This document shows positions 45,832-55,478 of a stretch of 64,000 nucleotides of DNA, piece after piece. Each line of letters starts with the position of its first letter. Positions within the stretch are counted from its first letter, which is position 1. A model generated the notes under the pieces. That model made no database searches, was not told the DNA's origin, and was given only the letters and a program-made list of their open reading frames with translations. The translations under genes were made by a program, and so were the position numbers. This DNA comes from CAWEQW01 sp963811365 (lineage in GTDB: Bacteria > Actinomycetota > Actinomycetes > Propionibacteriales > Nocardioidaceae): assembly GCA_963811365.1 (NCBI GenBank), contig CAWEQW010000005.1, forward strand, positions 124,001 through 188,000, written 5' to 3'.

Positions 45832-46051
45832 ACCGGAAACCTAGCCGACGTGTCACGCCTGCTGCGCGCAGAACCCGGCGCACCAACGTCCGCACATGGC
45901 CCCATCGTGTGCGCGTATCTGCCGGCGACAGGTAACCCGAGCGGCCGGCGGTGCCCGAGCGCAGGGCGCCGACTTTTCGCCGCCAGCGGCGCTATCTCGA
46001 TCCGGGGTGCGCCCCCCGACTACGCGAGTGCAGGCCGATTAGTCTGGACGC
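45832..46051. other. intergenic region, nothing recognised
   Basis: Short gap before the nucleotidyltransferase gene; presumably holds its promoter. Confidence 0.3.
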
Positions 46052-46762
46052 GTGTCGGACATGGAGCGGCTCACCCGGACTCCAGAGGAACAAGCCGAGG
46101 AGGACGCGTTCCTCCGCTTGTACGGCGCCTGGGAAGTGCGCACCCCACCCGAGGTCGCCGGCATGCTCCGCGGCCATGACCGGCCCTGGTGGATCGTCGG
46201 GGGCTGGGCCATCGATGCCGCCACCGGCATCCCTCGCGAACACGAGGACCTCGACGTGTCGATCCTCGCGTCCGACGTACCGGCGTTCTACGCGCACCTG
46301 AAGTCCGCGTGGCACCTCTGGAACCAGGTCGGCGGCACGCTGACGCCATACTCCGACGATCGCACCGAGCCGCTCGACCGAGAGGGCCAGATCTGGGTCC
46401 GCCGGGACGCAGCATCCCCGTGGGTCCTCGACGTCATCTTGATTCCGGACCGGGATGGGTTGTGGGTCAACAAGCGCGACCCTGATCAGACGGCCCCGGT
46501 CGACGACGTCATCTGGACGCACTCGGACGGGATCCGCTACCAGCGTCCCGAGATCGTCCTCCTGCACAAGGCGCTGAAAGCACGACCCAAGGACGAGCGT
46601 GACCTCCGCACAGCCTGGCCGGTCCTCGACGCCTGCGCGCGAGGCTGGCTGACCCAGGAGGTCACCCGGCTCTACCCCAACCACCGATGGTTGCCCTTGA
46701 TCGAGTCGCTCAGAGACACGCCGGTCGCGCACGGCTACGCCCCCGCTCGCACATATCCGTGA
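46052..46762 (+). CDS. nucleotidyltransferase-domain protein (aminoglycoside/lincosamide-type)
   Basis: 236 residues. WWIVGGWAIDAATGIPREHE, then DLDVSILASDVPAFYAHL matches the GGWAxDxxxG...HxDLD pattern of the pol-beta nucleotidyltransferase group that adenylates antibiotics. RPEIVLLHKALKARPKDERD at the C-terminus is also typical. Whether it inactivates a drug is unknown. Start GTG 46052 or ATG 46061. Confidence 0.8.
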   Translation: MSDMERLTRTPEEQAEEDAFLRLYGAWEVRTPPEVAGMLRGHDRPWWIVGGWAIDAATGIPREHEDLDVSILASDVPAFYAHLKSAWHLWNQVGGTLTPYSDDRTEPLDREGQIWVRRDAASPWVLDVILIPDRDGLWVNKRDPDQTAPVDDVIWTHSDGIRYQRPEIVLLHKALKARPKDERDLRTAWPVLDACARGWLTQEVTRLYPNHRWLPLIESLRDTPVAHGYAPARTYP

Positions 46763-46866
46763 GCCACTCTCGACCCACTCGCGCGTCATAGCCGCGATCA
46801 GGCGCTCCACCATCCGGACATGCCGATGAGCCGACCTCTCCCTACATTGACGTCTACCTACGCGGG

Positions 46867-48102
46867 TCAGGCGACGAGTGTGCGGAGGGGGCGTCGAGTC
46901 GCGAACCACAGGCACAGTGCCGACATGGAGAGCCCGAACAGCAGCGTGGCGGTCAGCACGTCCGTGGCGTGCACGACGGCTCCGAGGGCCGGCACGGAAA
47001 GCGGCATCAGTACCATGTCGCCCAGGCTGCTGACCGAGGAGACGCGGCCCAGGTGCGAGGGGTCGATCGCGCGCACGAACGCCGCACTGAGCCACACCGA
47101 AGCAGCGCCGGCCGTGGTGCCGAGCACGACCATCGAGATTACGAGGGTCGGTTTCCAGCCGAGACCGACGGCGGCGATTGCCAGGCCCTGCACGATCAGT
47201 ACGCGGAAGCCGGCGGCCGCGCCGTATGCCGGCTGCCACCGGATGGCCACCACGCTGCCGAGGATGGCACCGACCGCCAGGCTGGCGTCGGCGATGCCCA
47301 GCCACGGCGCGCCCCAGTCCGAGCCGCTCACGCGGAGGGCGACGCCGAGGCCGGTGACAGGCGTGACGAAAACGTTGAGGGCAGTCAGTCCGACAACGAA
47401 CAGTTTGGCTGTCTCGTGGCTGGTCAGATACCGCATGCCGTCGGCGAACGTGTCGCGCCACCGTTCGTGGGCTGCGCGCGGCAGTCGAAACCGCGGACGT
47501 ACGACGAGAACCAGCACGGCGGCGATCAACGTGAACGTGGCGGCGTCGACGAGCATCACGACGACCAGCCCGGTGGAGGCGACCAGGATCCCGCCGGCCG
47601 GCGCTCCCAGCAGCCTCATGGCCCGGCTGCTGATCTGGTTCCAGCCCTGCACCGTGCCCAGGTCGCTGCCGGCAACGATCTGGCGCACCAGGCTCGTCCC
47701 CGCTGGCAGGGTGAGGCCACTGGCGACCCCGAAGGCCACGGCGACCGTGACGAGGATCGGCGCGCCTCGTATGCCGGAAGCCCAGCCGGCGGCGCCGAGG
47801 ACCAGCACGAGGCCCTGACCGGACTCGCCGGCGACGAGCAGCCGTCGGGGGTCGTAGCGGTCGGCGAGAACGCCGCCGAGCAGCACGAGCAGCGCCTGCG
47901 GAAGCATCTCCGCGCCGAGCACGACGCCGGCGGCCACCGGCGACAGGGTGTGCGCAGCGGTCCAGGCGAGGGCGACGTTCCAGGCGTAGTCGCCGAACCA
48001 CGACAGCCCGACCGCGCTGAGCCAGGCAAGCACCATCGGGTCCCGGCGTACCGCAGGGGGAGGGGAGCCGATGAGCTCCGGGTCCGTCGCGCTCGTGCTC
48101 AC
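46867..48102 (-). CDS. MFS transporter, multidrug-efflux type
   Basis: 411 residues with about twelve hydrophobic helices. The first loop has GVLADRYDPRRLLVAGESGQ, the MFS motif A variant, and GVASGLTLPAGTSLVRQIVA is typical of the MFS_3/enterobactin-exporter-like group. It overlaps the ArsR-type gene stop by 4 bases (ATGA), so the regulator and pump are coupled. Probably exports a small hydrophobic compound under control of its operon partner. Confidence 0.88.
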   Translation of the reverse strand: MSTSATDPELIGSPPPAVRRDPMVLAWLSAVGLSWFGDYAWNVALAWTAAHTLSPVAAGVVLGAEMLPQALLVLLGGVLADRYDPRRLLVAGESGQGLVLVLGAAGWASGIRGAPILVTVAVAFGVASGLTLPAGTSLVRQIVAGSDLGTVQGWNQISSRAMRLLGAPAGGILVASTGLVVVMLVDAATFTLIAAVLVLVVRPRFRLPRAAHERWRDTFADGMRYLTSHETAKLFVVGLTALNVFVTPVTGLGVALRVSGSDWGAPWLGIADASLAVGAILGSVVAIRWQPAYGAAAGFRVLIVQGLAIAAVGLGWKPTLVISMVVLGTTAGAASVWLSAAFVRAIDPSHLGRVSSVSSLGDMVLMPLSVPALGAVVHATDVLTATLLFGLSMSALCLWFATRRPLRTLVA

Positions 48103-48734
48103 GGCCGCACCGGCTCGCTAGGGAAGACCCGTGCGATGGCGCGCACGGGGCGGCGCTCGTCCCCGGGGTGGTCGTCGGCGTCACTGCTGCACTCCGCCGA
48201 CCAGACCCTCACAAGCTCAGCAAGGCGTTCGGCGAAGTCACGCACCTGGTCCTGGGTGGCCCACACATAGGTGTCCACCGAGTTCGCAGCGGACCGCCAG
48301 CCGGCCGTCTCTGTCGGTGCCCGCCGCAGCCAGTTCTGCATCGCGCGGACCTGGAACCTGAGATTCTCCGCCTCGGCCGTCTGGGCCACCCGACGACCCA
48401 GGGTTCCCTCCTCGAAGTCATCCACGCTCCAGGTCATCGACCGCGGCTTGAGCCGCCACCAGCTCTCCCTGGTGTCGTGGGCCAGCTCCGGCGCGGCTTC
48501 GATGAGGCCCTGTTGATGCAGCACCTTCAGGTGGTGGCTGACTGAGCCGACCGCGAGGCCCGTGCGTGCGGCCAGCTGTCCGACGTTAGCCGGTCCATCG
48601 ACGGTGAGGAGCTCGGTCAGCCAGCGACGCATCGGGTGGTGGAAGGCGATCAGGAGCGCTGCCAGCGCCTCAGACGGGTCCTGGTCCTGCGGTCTGGAGT
48701 CGAGGTGTCGCTCTGCGGCTGTACGACGGGGCAT
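48099..48734 (-). CDS. ArsR-family winged-helix transcriptional regulator
   Basis: 211 residues. MRRWLTELLTVDGPANVGQL, then AARTGLAVGSVSHHLKVLHQ and QGLIEAAP is an ArsR-type winged helix, extended by ~130 helical residues (VDTYVWATQDQVRDFAERLA). Start ATG 48734. It is the first gene of the operon with the MFS pump and probably represses it. Upstream on the minus strand, GTTATAC at 48780-48786 could be a -10 box. Confidence 0.85.
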   Translation of the reverse strand: MPRRTAAERHLDSRPQDQDPSEALAALLIAFHHPMRRWLTELLTVDGPANVGQLAARTGLAVGSVSHHLKVLHQQGLIEAAPELAHDTRESWWRLKPRSMTWSVDDFEEGTLGRRVAQTAEAENLRFQVRAMQNWLRRAPTETAGWRSAANSVDTYVWATQDQVRDFAERLAELVRVWSAECSSDADDHPGDERRPVRAIARVFPSEPVRP

Positions 48735-49027
48735 GCGACCAGGGTCGTCGAGCGACCGGCAGTCCCACAAGGCGTCTTGTATAACTCCACCTCCTTTCGG
48801 AGCGGTGCCTCCCAACTGGGCGGAGCGGGTCAGCCACGGACTCGGCGTCGGCACGGGCGCCTCACCATGCCGTTGACAAGGGATCCCTGCATATCAGCAC
48901 TGACGCTCGGAAACGGCGGAAGAACGTTCGCTCTTTGCCGCATAGAGGGAAGCGCCAACTGGCGCGATCCGCGCGCTCATCGGGTGGGCGGGTTTCGGTG
49001 AGGCCGGCCTCGGCGGGCGCACGCCGG
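48735..49027. other. intergenic region with regulator promoter
   Basis: Contains the ArsR-operon promoter near 48780 (AT-rich TTGTATAAC patch on the plus strand). Beyond that no gene is recognised up to 49027. Confidence 0.35.
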
Positions 49028-49330
49028 CTACGGGGCCCAGTCTGCGGTGGCGGTCAGATCGGTGAACTCCGGTGGGGCTGCGAGGACCTTGACCATCAAC
49101 TCCTGAATCGCCTGCTGGCCTTCTGCCCGCCGCGGATCATTCTCACGCTCGCGCGCCTTCTCCTCGCTCTCGAATACGGCGAGGATGTAGGCCGTGTCGT
49201 GGTCGTCCTCGCGCATGAACAACTCCCGCAGGAGGCCCGACCCGGGCTGTTCGGCCGCCTTCAGCACGTCGGCCAGGACCAACAGGTCGGTCCCAGGCTT
49301 CAACTGCACTTTGATGAGCTGTGCCCACAT
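49028..49330 (-). CDS. ABM-domain small protein
   Basis: 100 residues. MWAQLIKVQLKPGTDLLVLA, then DHDTAYILAVFESEEKARER fits the antibiotic-biosynthesis-monooxygenase fold (beta-alpha-beta repeats). A strong GGAGGAGATCACC precedes ATG 49330. Downstream of a second small gene (49429-49689) on the same strand, so the two may be one transcript. Substrate unknown. Confidence 0.75.
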   Translation of the reverse strand: MWAQLIKVQLKPGTDLLVLADVLKAAEQPGSGLLRELFMREDDHDTAYILAVFESEEKARERENDPRRAEGQQAIQELMVKVLAAPPEFTDLTATADWAP

Positions 49331-49428
49331 GGTGATCTCCTCCAGCCGGTAACGCCTCGGGTACGAACGTGGCGATCTATCGCCACGACGGGAGTCACAC
49401 CGCCGCCACGCCACGCCCCCCGCAGGTG

Positions 49429-49689
49429 TCAGCCCTCGATGTAGACCGCGACGGTGTCGGGGTGTACGCCGTCGTACGTCATGGCAGCTGCGCCGGCCTC
49501 GCCCTGCATCACGGCCTCGAACGCCGCCATGTCGGCTACCTCCATGCTGAGGCCGACGTGGTTGGGCCTGCCGGGGTCGACGAACGTGGTGATGTTCGTC
49601 GCGACCGAAGCGAAGACCTCCTCACGCTTGGGGGACGACAGCCAGTGCGCAACGTCGTCGCCTTCGTGAGTGGCGATCAGCTTGGGCAT
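49429..49689 (-). CDS. small conserved-looking protein, possibly ABM-like
   Basis: 86 residues: MPKLIATHEGDDVAHWLSSP, then ITTFVDPGRPNHVGLSMEVA and GVHPDTVAVYIEG. The alternating strand/helix pattern resembles a half-ABM or DUF domain, but I cannot name it. AGGAAA lies close before ATG 49689. It is in line with the ABM gene at 49330, about 100 bases upstream of it. Confidence 0.65.
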   Translation of the reverse strand: MPKLIATHEGDDVAHWLSSPKREEVFASVATNITTFVDPGRPNHVGLSMEVADMAAFEAVMQGEAGAAAMTYDGVHPDTVAVYIEG

Positions 49690-49987
49690 GGGGTTTCCTA
49701 AACCGTCGAGTGATCCGCTCTCTGCCCGAGCTGTTCCTGGTGGTCATCCTGAGCGGGTCGATTCCGCACGGTACTCACGGCTCAGGAAGGGGCGCCATAG
49801 CCCAAAAGGGCGCAAACGGAGCCCCCTTGGTCACGGTCAACCCAATCCCGACTCAGCCCCTGCCCACGAGGTACGTCACTTCGCCGCTTGTTGCACGGTC
49901 CGTCGACGGCCTTCTCCGCCGAGTCACGGATATCGGACTGGGTAAGGACGGGATTGGACCACGTCCCGATGGGCGAGACTTGCGGGT
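49690..49987. other. divergent intergenic region
   Basis: Lies between the minus-strand small gene and the plus-strand acetyltransferase. Should hold both promoters; nothing else recognised. Confidence 0.3.
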
Positions 49988-50461
49988 GTGCGGGTGCTGT
50001 CGAGGAGGGCGAAGGATCGGGTGGCTGTGGAGGCGTTCCTCGGCGGGCACGGCTCGCTTCGGGTCGCCAGGCGAGGCGAGCTGCTCGATTCGTTGGACCA
50101 TCCTGCGTTGCTAGCGTGGGTGGGTGACGTGCTGGTCGGGGTCGCGACGTACGTGGTCGACGGGGACGCCTGTGAACTGCTGACCCTGCACGCCCAGCAT
50201 CAGTTCGCCGGAGTGGGGACCGCGCTCGTCGAAGCCGCGGTGAGGGCGGCACGCGAGGCCGGTTGCCGGCGGTTGTGGGTGGTCACGACGAACGACAATG
50301 TGGACGCGCTCCGCTTCTACCAGCTGCGGGGGTTCCGGCTCACGCAGCTGCGACCGGGCGCGGTGGATGTGAGCCGAGAAGAATTGAAGCCGGACATTCC
50401 GGCTGTCGGCGCTCATGAGATTCCGCTGAGGGACGAGCTTGAACTGGAATTGACACTCTGA
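49988..50461 (+). CDS. GNAT-family N-acetyltransferase
   Basis: 157 residues. LLTLHAQHQFAGVGTALVEA, then AVRAAREAGCRRLWVVTTND carries the acetyl-CoA motif (Q-x-x-G-x-G variant QFAGVGT), followed by ALRFYQLRGFRLTQLRPGAV. The C-terminal tail (EIPLRDELELELTL) is typical of one GNAT subgroup. Start GTG 49988. Substrate not predictable. Confidence 0.85.
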   Translation: MRVLSRRAKDRVAVEAFLGGHGSLRVARRGELLDSLDHPALLAWVGDVLVGVATYVVDGDACELLTLHAQHQFAGVGTALVEAAVRAAREAGCRRLWVVTTNDNVDALRFYQLRGFRLTQLRPGAVDVSREELKPDIPAVGAHEIPLRDELELELTL

Positions 50462-50608
50462 TCGGACAGACTGCGCACTTCCCCGGTCACCGAAGGCGCA
50501 GTCGGACCGGCAGCCGTTGCACGATGGGCTCAAACGCAGCCGGCAGAAGTTGCGTCATTCCGCAACTTACGACCAGAGGCGGACGGCTTGCCCCCAATCA
50601 ATGGGAGC

Positions 50609-51595
50609 ATGGTGATCATGGCTTCAACTCCAAACCTTGGTCGACTCACCGTCGTGCCTGCACGTGAGGTGTGGCCGCACGAAGCGCTGCACTTCACGCC
50701 GTGGCTGCTGTCGAACGTTGACGTCCTCAGTGATCTCCTAGGAATGGACCTTGTTCTGGAGGAGGCCGAGCATCCAGTCGGAGGGTTCAGTTTGGATCTC
50801 ATCGGCTACGACCAGGCGACCAGCGAGCCAGTTATTGTGGAGAACCAGCTAGAGCCGTCTGACCACAATCACCTCGGACAGATCATCACGTACGCGGCGG
50901 GAACTGATCCAACGACGATCGTCTGGGTAACGACAGGGTTCCGCGCCGAGCATCGCGCGGCCATCGATTGGTTGAACGAACGGACCGATGATCGAACTCG
51001 GGTGTTCGGCGTCGTAATCCACGTGGTCAAGATTGGCGACTCAGAGCCCGCCCCCAACTTCGAACTTGTCGCTCAGCCGAACGACTGGGAGAAGTTGGTC
51101 AAGAAGGCGACCGTGGCCGGATCCAACGAGGCGACGGCGAAAGCCATGCTCTACCGCGAGTTCTGGGAGGCAGCGCTCGAGCGAATCAGAGCCCTGCACC
51201 CCGCCTGGACCCGTGCCCGCAGCAGCGACCAGAACTGGTGCAACACTTCGGTCGGAATTGGCGGAGTGAACGTTGCGATGGTCTGGACACGCAGCGGACT
51301 CACAGCCCAAATCTACTTCGAGGGGCCCACGGCTGAGGTGAATCTCGCGCGTTACCGGGCTATGTACCAAAGACGCGAAGCGTTCGAAGCTGCGCTCGGA
51401 GAGCCAGTTGATTGGGACCCAATGGAGGGCCGCAAGGCAGCGCGAGTCGTGATCGCTTCGCCCTACCAGGATGTGAGCGCACGGGAGCAGTGGCCCGCAA
51501 TCATCGATTGGCTCATAGACGCGCAGACGAGACTCAGGGCCGCGCTGGAAGCGGCAGGAGGAGCGCCCATACTCATGGCCGGTCCAGACGGCTGA
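50609..51595 (+). CDS. DUF4268 protein with PD-(D/E)xK nuclease-like motif
   Basis: 328 residues. GFSLDLIGYDQATSEPVIVE, then NQLEPSDHNHLGQIITYAAG places Asp63, Glu78 and Gln80 in the D...ExQ arrangement of PD-(D/E)xK folds. The C-terminal ~140 residues are the DUF4268 domain (YREFWEAALERIRALHP...QIYFEG). Such proteins are suspected DNA-processing or phage-defence proteins, without proof here. A/T-ending codons are more frequent than in the neighbours, hinting at recent transfer. GGGAG precedes ATG 50609. Confidence 0.78.
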   Translation: MVIMASTPNLGRLTVVPAREVWPHEALHFTPWLLSNVDVLSDLLGMDLVLEEAEHPVGGFSLDLIGYDQATSEPVIVENQLEPSDHNHLGQIITYAAGTDPTTIVWVTTGFRAEHRAAIDWLNERTDDRTRVFGVVIHVVKIGDSEPAPNFELVAQPNDWEKLVKKATVAGSNEATAKAMLYREFWEAALERIRALHPAWTRARSSDQNWCNTSVGIGGVNVAMVWTRSGLTAQIYFEGPTAEVNLARYRAMYQRREAFEAALGEPVDWDPMEGRKAARVVIASPYQDVSAREQWPAIIDWLIDAQTRLRAALEAAGGAPILMAGPDG

Positions 51596-51680
51596 GAATG
51601 GTTCACAGCGTCACTCCGCCGCCATCTGGGTAGGAGGCGAATGGGGTGCGATTCAGCGGGACGAGGTCGCGTAAGCGTCC

Positions 51681-52625
51681 TCAGCCGTGGACCGCGAGAA
51701 GAATCCGATCGACGGTCTGCACGGTGACCGGTTCGTCAAGGAACTCGGCCACCCAGTCGGCATTGCGTGCCCGTTCCTGCTGGGTCGGGGAGGTCAGCCA
51801 GCGTTCGCAGCCGACCCGCGCGATGTTGCCGAGTTGGGCGACCAGCATGGTCAGGTCTCCACGATCGGCCAGGCGGCCGGGCCCACCGGCGTCGAGATAG
51901 GCGGTGTACAGAGTGCGCATCCGGTCAGGCTCTCCCAGCCCGTACTCGAAGAGCGCACAGCCAAGCTCGCCATTTACGTCACCGGGGCCACAGTTCTCCC
52001 AGTCCAGCACGACCAGGCCGCCGCCCGGTGTGCTCCGCACGTTGTCCGCCCACAGGTCCCGATGACAGACCTGAACCCGACGCGGTGAAGTGAGGATGGT
52101 CTCCGCCTCGAGAACGTCGGGGAGCACGGCCGCGAGCCGGTCGACGAAGGGGGCATGGGCCTCACGCAGACGCAGAAGAAGTTCCTGCCATCTCTCGACG
52201 CCGACCGGGTCGACATACCAACCGTCAACAGCTTCATCGGTGGGCATCGCGACCGAGTGGATGACCGCCAGCAGCTGCCCGAACTCACCGAGGTCCAGTC
52301 GACGATCAGCCGGCAGCACATCTACCCATTCGTAGACCCGAATGTGAGCGCCGCCCACGTCGGCGACCACGCTGCCATCGACGGCACGCACCACGGCGGG
52401 CATGGGCACCCCCGCCCGACGTACCAAGTCCTGATACGTGGCGTCGAACTCTGCGTCCTCAACCGAGATCGCATATTGAGCATGCTTCACCGCATAGCGA
52501 CCGCGCCCGGTGACCAGCTGCCAGATCTCACCGAGACGCCCGTAGGCGACCGGGCCGTCCAACCGCGCGTGACGTCCCAGCCCGAATCGGTCGGCGACCG
52601 CACCGGCGTGTGTCTCGTCAAGCAC
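51681..52625 (-). CDS. aminoglycoside-phosphotransferase-family kinase
   Basis: 314 residues from GTG 52625; an upstream ATG at 52679 is possible. The catalytic loop VCHRDLWADNV and metal site VVLDWENCGPGDVNGELGCA (residues ~190-225) define the APH/choline-kinase fold. The N-lobe has YAVKHAQYAI with the ATP-binding Lys. The substrate may be a drug, a thiamine-like molecule or homoserine; nothing adjacent points to one. Confidence 0.83.
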   Translation of the reverse strand: MLDETHAGAVADRFGLGRHARLDGPVAYGRLGEIWQLVTGRGRYAVKHAQYAISVEDAEFDATYQDLVRRAGVPMPAVVRAVDGSVVADVGGAHIRVYEWVDVLPADRRLDLGEFGQLLAVIHSVAMPTDEAVDGWYVDPVGVERWQELLLRLREAHAPFVDRLAAVLPDVLEAETILTSPRRVQVCHRDLWADNVRSTPGGGLVVLDWENCGPGDVNGELGCALFEYGLGEPDRMRTLYTAYLDAGGPGRLADRGDLTMLVAQLGNIARVGCERWLTSPTQQERARNADWVAEFLDEPVTVQTVDRILLAVHG

Positions 52626-52930
52626 GTATCCAACGTATGGGGAAAGCCCTGGCCGAGGACCGCACGAAGGGTGCATCATTTCGGTTCCGCGAAGCGGCAG
52701 CGTCTTACTGCTGGGAGTCGGTGCCGATTGTCATCACCACAAGGAAGCGCGCTTCTCGTGTGGGGTCCGCGTCTGAGCTGAGGCTAAGCCAGGCCGCAGG
52801 GCCCTCAGGTCACAGACCAATGAGCGCGAGCCCAGGGCCACGGTCCCCTACCGAGCTCGAATACGCGAGCAACGCTTGCGTCTGCCGCCGCTCGGACTCG
52901 ACCGACATCCGTCGAGCGTCGCGTGACGGG
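52626..52930. other. intergenic region, nothing recognised
   Basis: About 300 bases between the kinase start and the protease stop, both on the minus strand. No gene or hairpin of note. Confidence 0.3.
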
Positions 52931-53725
52931 TCAGGGGAGCGGATAGCTCACCTGGGTTGCGAGGAACCGTCGAGCCGATGCGGTGTCCAACCGAAGCGCG
53001 ACATTCGTGGAGCGGCACACCATGTCTCCGGTGATCGTGGTGGCGGCAATGACATGGGTCCCTTGGAGATAGTTGGGGCCACCGGAGTCTCCGCCGCAGG
53101 CCCCGCCCCAGCCAGCTGACCAGTTCTGGTCCTCGTGGATCCAGCCGGTGGTCACGCTGTTGAGCCCGAGCAGAGCGGCCTCCCGCTCGCCCGTGGGCGG
53201 GTAGGAGTGTGCGCCGCCACCGAAGGTGACCGTGGAGCCGTAGCCCAGCACATCGAAGGTCTGGTCGTGCGTGACGGTTCCGAGTTCGTTCGCCGAGGGC
53301 AACGCCGCGGGCTGGATACCGGGATCGGCTGACAGATGGACAACGGCGATGTCGTCCGTGTCGTTCGCATAGACGTTCTGACGAGACGTCAGCTTCGGCA
53401 CGAAAGCCGGGTCGATCGCGATCGCCCCGTTGTAGTAGGTGCTCGCGGCGGTGGGCTTCTGATCGAAGGTCACCCACGCGTTGGGCAAGTCACCGTTGGC
53501 ACGGTAGTAGTCAGCGAAGCAGTGGGCTGCCGTCAGGAACGCCGTACGGTCGATCAGAGCGCCGCTGCACGCGAAGTGCTTGGGCCCGTCCACAGTGTCG
53601 CTGAAGTAGAGCGCTCCGGCCTCAGGGTGCGAGAAGTCCGGCGTTGCGTTGACCATCGCGACGGCGACCGACGGAATGACGACGAGCGCGGCAGCAATCA
53701 CCGCAGCAAGAATGAGGCGCCTCAT
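52931..53725 (-). CDS. secreted trypsin-like serine protease
   Basis: 264 residues. Signal peptide ~1-23 (LILAAVIAAALVVIPSVAVA). Catalytic triad: His68 in LTAAHC, Asp125 in DDIAVVHL and Ser214 in GACGGDSGGP. Cys53/Cys69 and Cys210/Cys237 are likely disulphides. There is little propeptide, so activation may occur at the VNATPDF segment right after the signal. It is intact and probably exported; the target is unknown. Confidence 0.88.
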   Translation of the reverse strand: MRRLILAAVIAAALVVIPSVAVAMVNATPDFSHPEAGALYFSDTVDGPKHFACSGALIDRTAFLTAAHCFADYYRANGDLPNAWVTFDQKPTAASTYYNGAIAIDPAFVPKLTSRQNVYANDTDDIAVVHLSADPGIQPAALPSANELGTVTHDQTFDVLGYGSTVTFGGGAHSYPPTGEREAALLGLNSVTTGWIHEDQNWSAGWGGACGGDSGGPNYLQGTHVIAATTITGDMVCRSTNVALRLDTASARRFLATQVSYPLP

Positions 53726-53841
53726 GATGAGGACGCTGCTCGCCGACACGTCGGTCTGTCAAGGCATCGAAACGGCTGTCGACACGCTTCTGCCCTCGAC
53801 CAGCACCAGACCGGCCGCCCAGAACGCGGCCGTGTGCACCG

Positions 53842-54255
53842 TCACCGCTGGTGTCGAAGCTCGCCAATACGGTGCAGCTGCGGATTCAGCATTGACCCAC
53901 ACACACCGGGATGACCATGCTCGGCGACCCCCCGGCCATAGCCCGACCAGACGCTCGCCTTGTGGAGATCGCTGGTATGGCTCAGGGTGCCGACGACCCA
54001 GGACGCGGTGAGCTCGGTCAGCACGGTCGCCAAGTCGATGCGGCGGTGGTCGGTTGCCAGCGCCCACGTGGCCGCGATGTAGACGATGCCGGAGAAGAGG
54101 GACAAGTGAGCATGCGACCGGAGCCTTCGACGCGTGCGTCGCCAGCTGAACCACTCAGAGGACGTGTCGTGCCGCCGCTCTGCTGCGAGCGATGACTCTT
54201 GACGCCACCGGTACGCGGGTGGCAGGCGGCTGAACCACGACACGGCCGGTGCCAC
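53842..54255 (-). CDS. small hydrophobic protein, last gene of peptide operon
   Basis: 137 residues from GTG 54255, 5 bases after the aldo/keto reductase stop. Two hydrophobic stretches (SLFSGIVYIAATWALATD; VLTELTASWVVGTL) suggest membrane contact, with an Arg-rich region before them (SWRRTRRRLRSHAHL). Codon bias is good to residue ~120. I recognise no family. The coupling suggests a role with the peptide cluster, perhaps in export, immunity or as a scaffold (inference). Confidence 0.5.
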   Translation of the reverse strand: MAPAVSWFSRLPPAYRWRQESSLAAERRHDTSSEWFSWRRTRRRLRSHAHLSLFSGIVYIAATWALATDHRRIDLATVLTELTASWVVGTLSHTSDLHKASVWSGYGRGVAEHGHPGVCGSMLNPQLHRIGELRHQR

Positions 54256-54260
54256 GAGCC

Positions 54261-55478
54261 CTACGACGTAGTACGGGGAGAGACGCGACACAGAAGTTCG
54301 CGGAACGTCGCGACGTACGAGGGCCGGCGCATGCCGACAAGCACTCCGTCGAATCCGCGGGTGAGCGGGTACTCGGCAGCGACGAGTTCGAGTGGTGGCC
54401 CGTCGCCTCGTTCCTCCGGTCCGCGCTGTGGGACGACGCTCAGGCGGTGCCGGATCTGAACCTCGGCGCAGGCGTGGAGGTCAGCGACGTCCCGAGCCAC
54501 AGCCTGCGGAACGTCGCCGAAGACCGCCACCAGGAACGGTGCCAGCCGCCGGTGCCAGATGTCGTCCAGCAGGTCGTTGTCGGGAATGTCGGCCCAGGCG
54601 TCGCGCAGGAAACGCACGAGCGGGAACGCGAACGCGTCCTCCGGCCGTTGCAGGGCGGCCAGGCGTTCGGTGAGCGCTGCTGTGAGGTGGCCGATCGCGG
54701 CCTCACCTCCGGCGCGGGCGGCGGCCACCTCGGCAGGCGTTGGGCCGTCAACGAGCGCGACCCGGCGACCGTCCAGCCGAGCGCTGAGCGGTCGCTGCGC
54801 TACCAGGGAAAGCCCCGCTGCCTGCGCCAGATCGCGCAGAGCAGCGGCTTCCGGTTCCAGCATGTTCATCGGCACCTGCACGACCGTCAGGTGGTCCTCC
54901 GCGCCGGCTTCACGAGCCAGCTCGACGACGCCCCCCAGCTCCAGCCCGCCCTCCACGAGGGCGTTGCTGCTCACCCCCACCGAGCCGGCAACACCTTCCC
55001 GGACGAGGTCCGCGCAGCAGCCGAACGCACCGATCAGCGCGGCCTCGGCCGCGCGTCCGTCGCCCTCTGCGGCGTGTTCCGGGTTGTGCACGAACAGGAC
55101 GTCTATCCGGTCGGATTGCAGTCGTTCGAGGGAGAGCTCGACGCTCGTGCGGATCACCAGCGGATCCAGGCTGTACGACGCCTCGGCGCTCAGACGACGA
55201 CACCGTCGCTCAACGACGGACGAGCCGAGTCGGCGGGCGAGGCTGGGCGACACGTAGCCCGCCTTGGTCCACACGGACGCTCCGGCTGCGCCATCAGCGG
55301 CCACCACCTGCCCGACCAGCCGCTCGGCCGCTCCGTCACCGTAGTTGCTGGCGGTGTCGACGACTGGACACCCTGCTGCGAGGGCACTCTCGAGGGCTGT
55401 CCGGTGCACGGGGCTGGTGTCGCGCATCCGGTACGTGCCCATCCCGACCCAACCCGGAGCGATGCCCGGCGGGCTCAT
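54261..55478 (-). CDS. aldo/keto reductase-family protein in peptide operon
   Basis: 405 residues, longer than the usual ~320. The AKR tetrad is present: Asp41 and Tyr46 in VVDTASNYGDGAAERLVGQ, Lys72 in VWTKAGY and His131 in IDVLFVHNPE. SVGVSSNALVEGGLELGG follows the barrel pattern. Its start ATG overlaps the stop of the HExxH-like gene (ATGA). AKRs reduce carbonyls with NADPH; next to a possible peptide-modifying enzyme it might act on a modified side chain (inference). The extra ~85 C-terminal residues are unassigned. Confidence 0.8.
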   Translation of the reverse strand: MSPPGIAPGWVGMGTYRMRDTSPVHRTALESALAAGCPVVDTASNYGDGAAERLVGQVVAADGAAGASVWTKAGYVSPSLARRLGSSVVERRCRRLSAEASYSLDPLVIRTSVELSLERLQSDRIDVLFVHNPEHAAEGDGRAAEAALIGAFGCCADLVREGVAGSVGVSSNALVEGGLELGGVVELAREAGAEDHLTVVQVPMNMLEPEAAALRDLAQAAGLSLVAQRPLSARLDGRRVALVDGPTPAEVAAARAGGEAAIGHLTAALTERLAALQRPEDAFAFPLVRFLRDAWADIPDNDLLDDIWHRRLAPFLVAVFGDVPQAVARDVADLHACAEVQIRHRLSVVPQRGPEERGDGPPLELVAAEYPLTRGFDGVLVGMRRPSYVATFRELLCRVSPRTTS

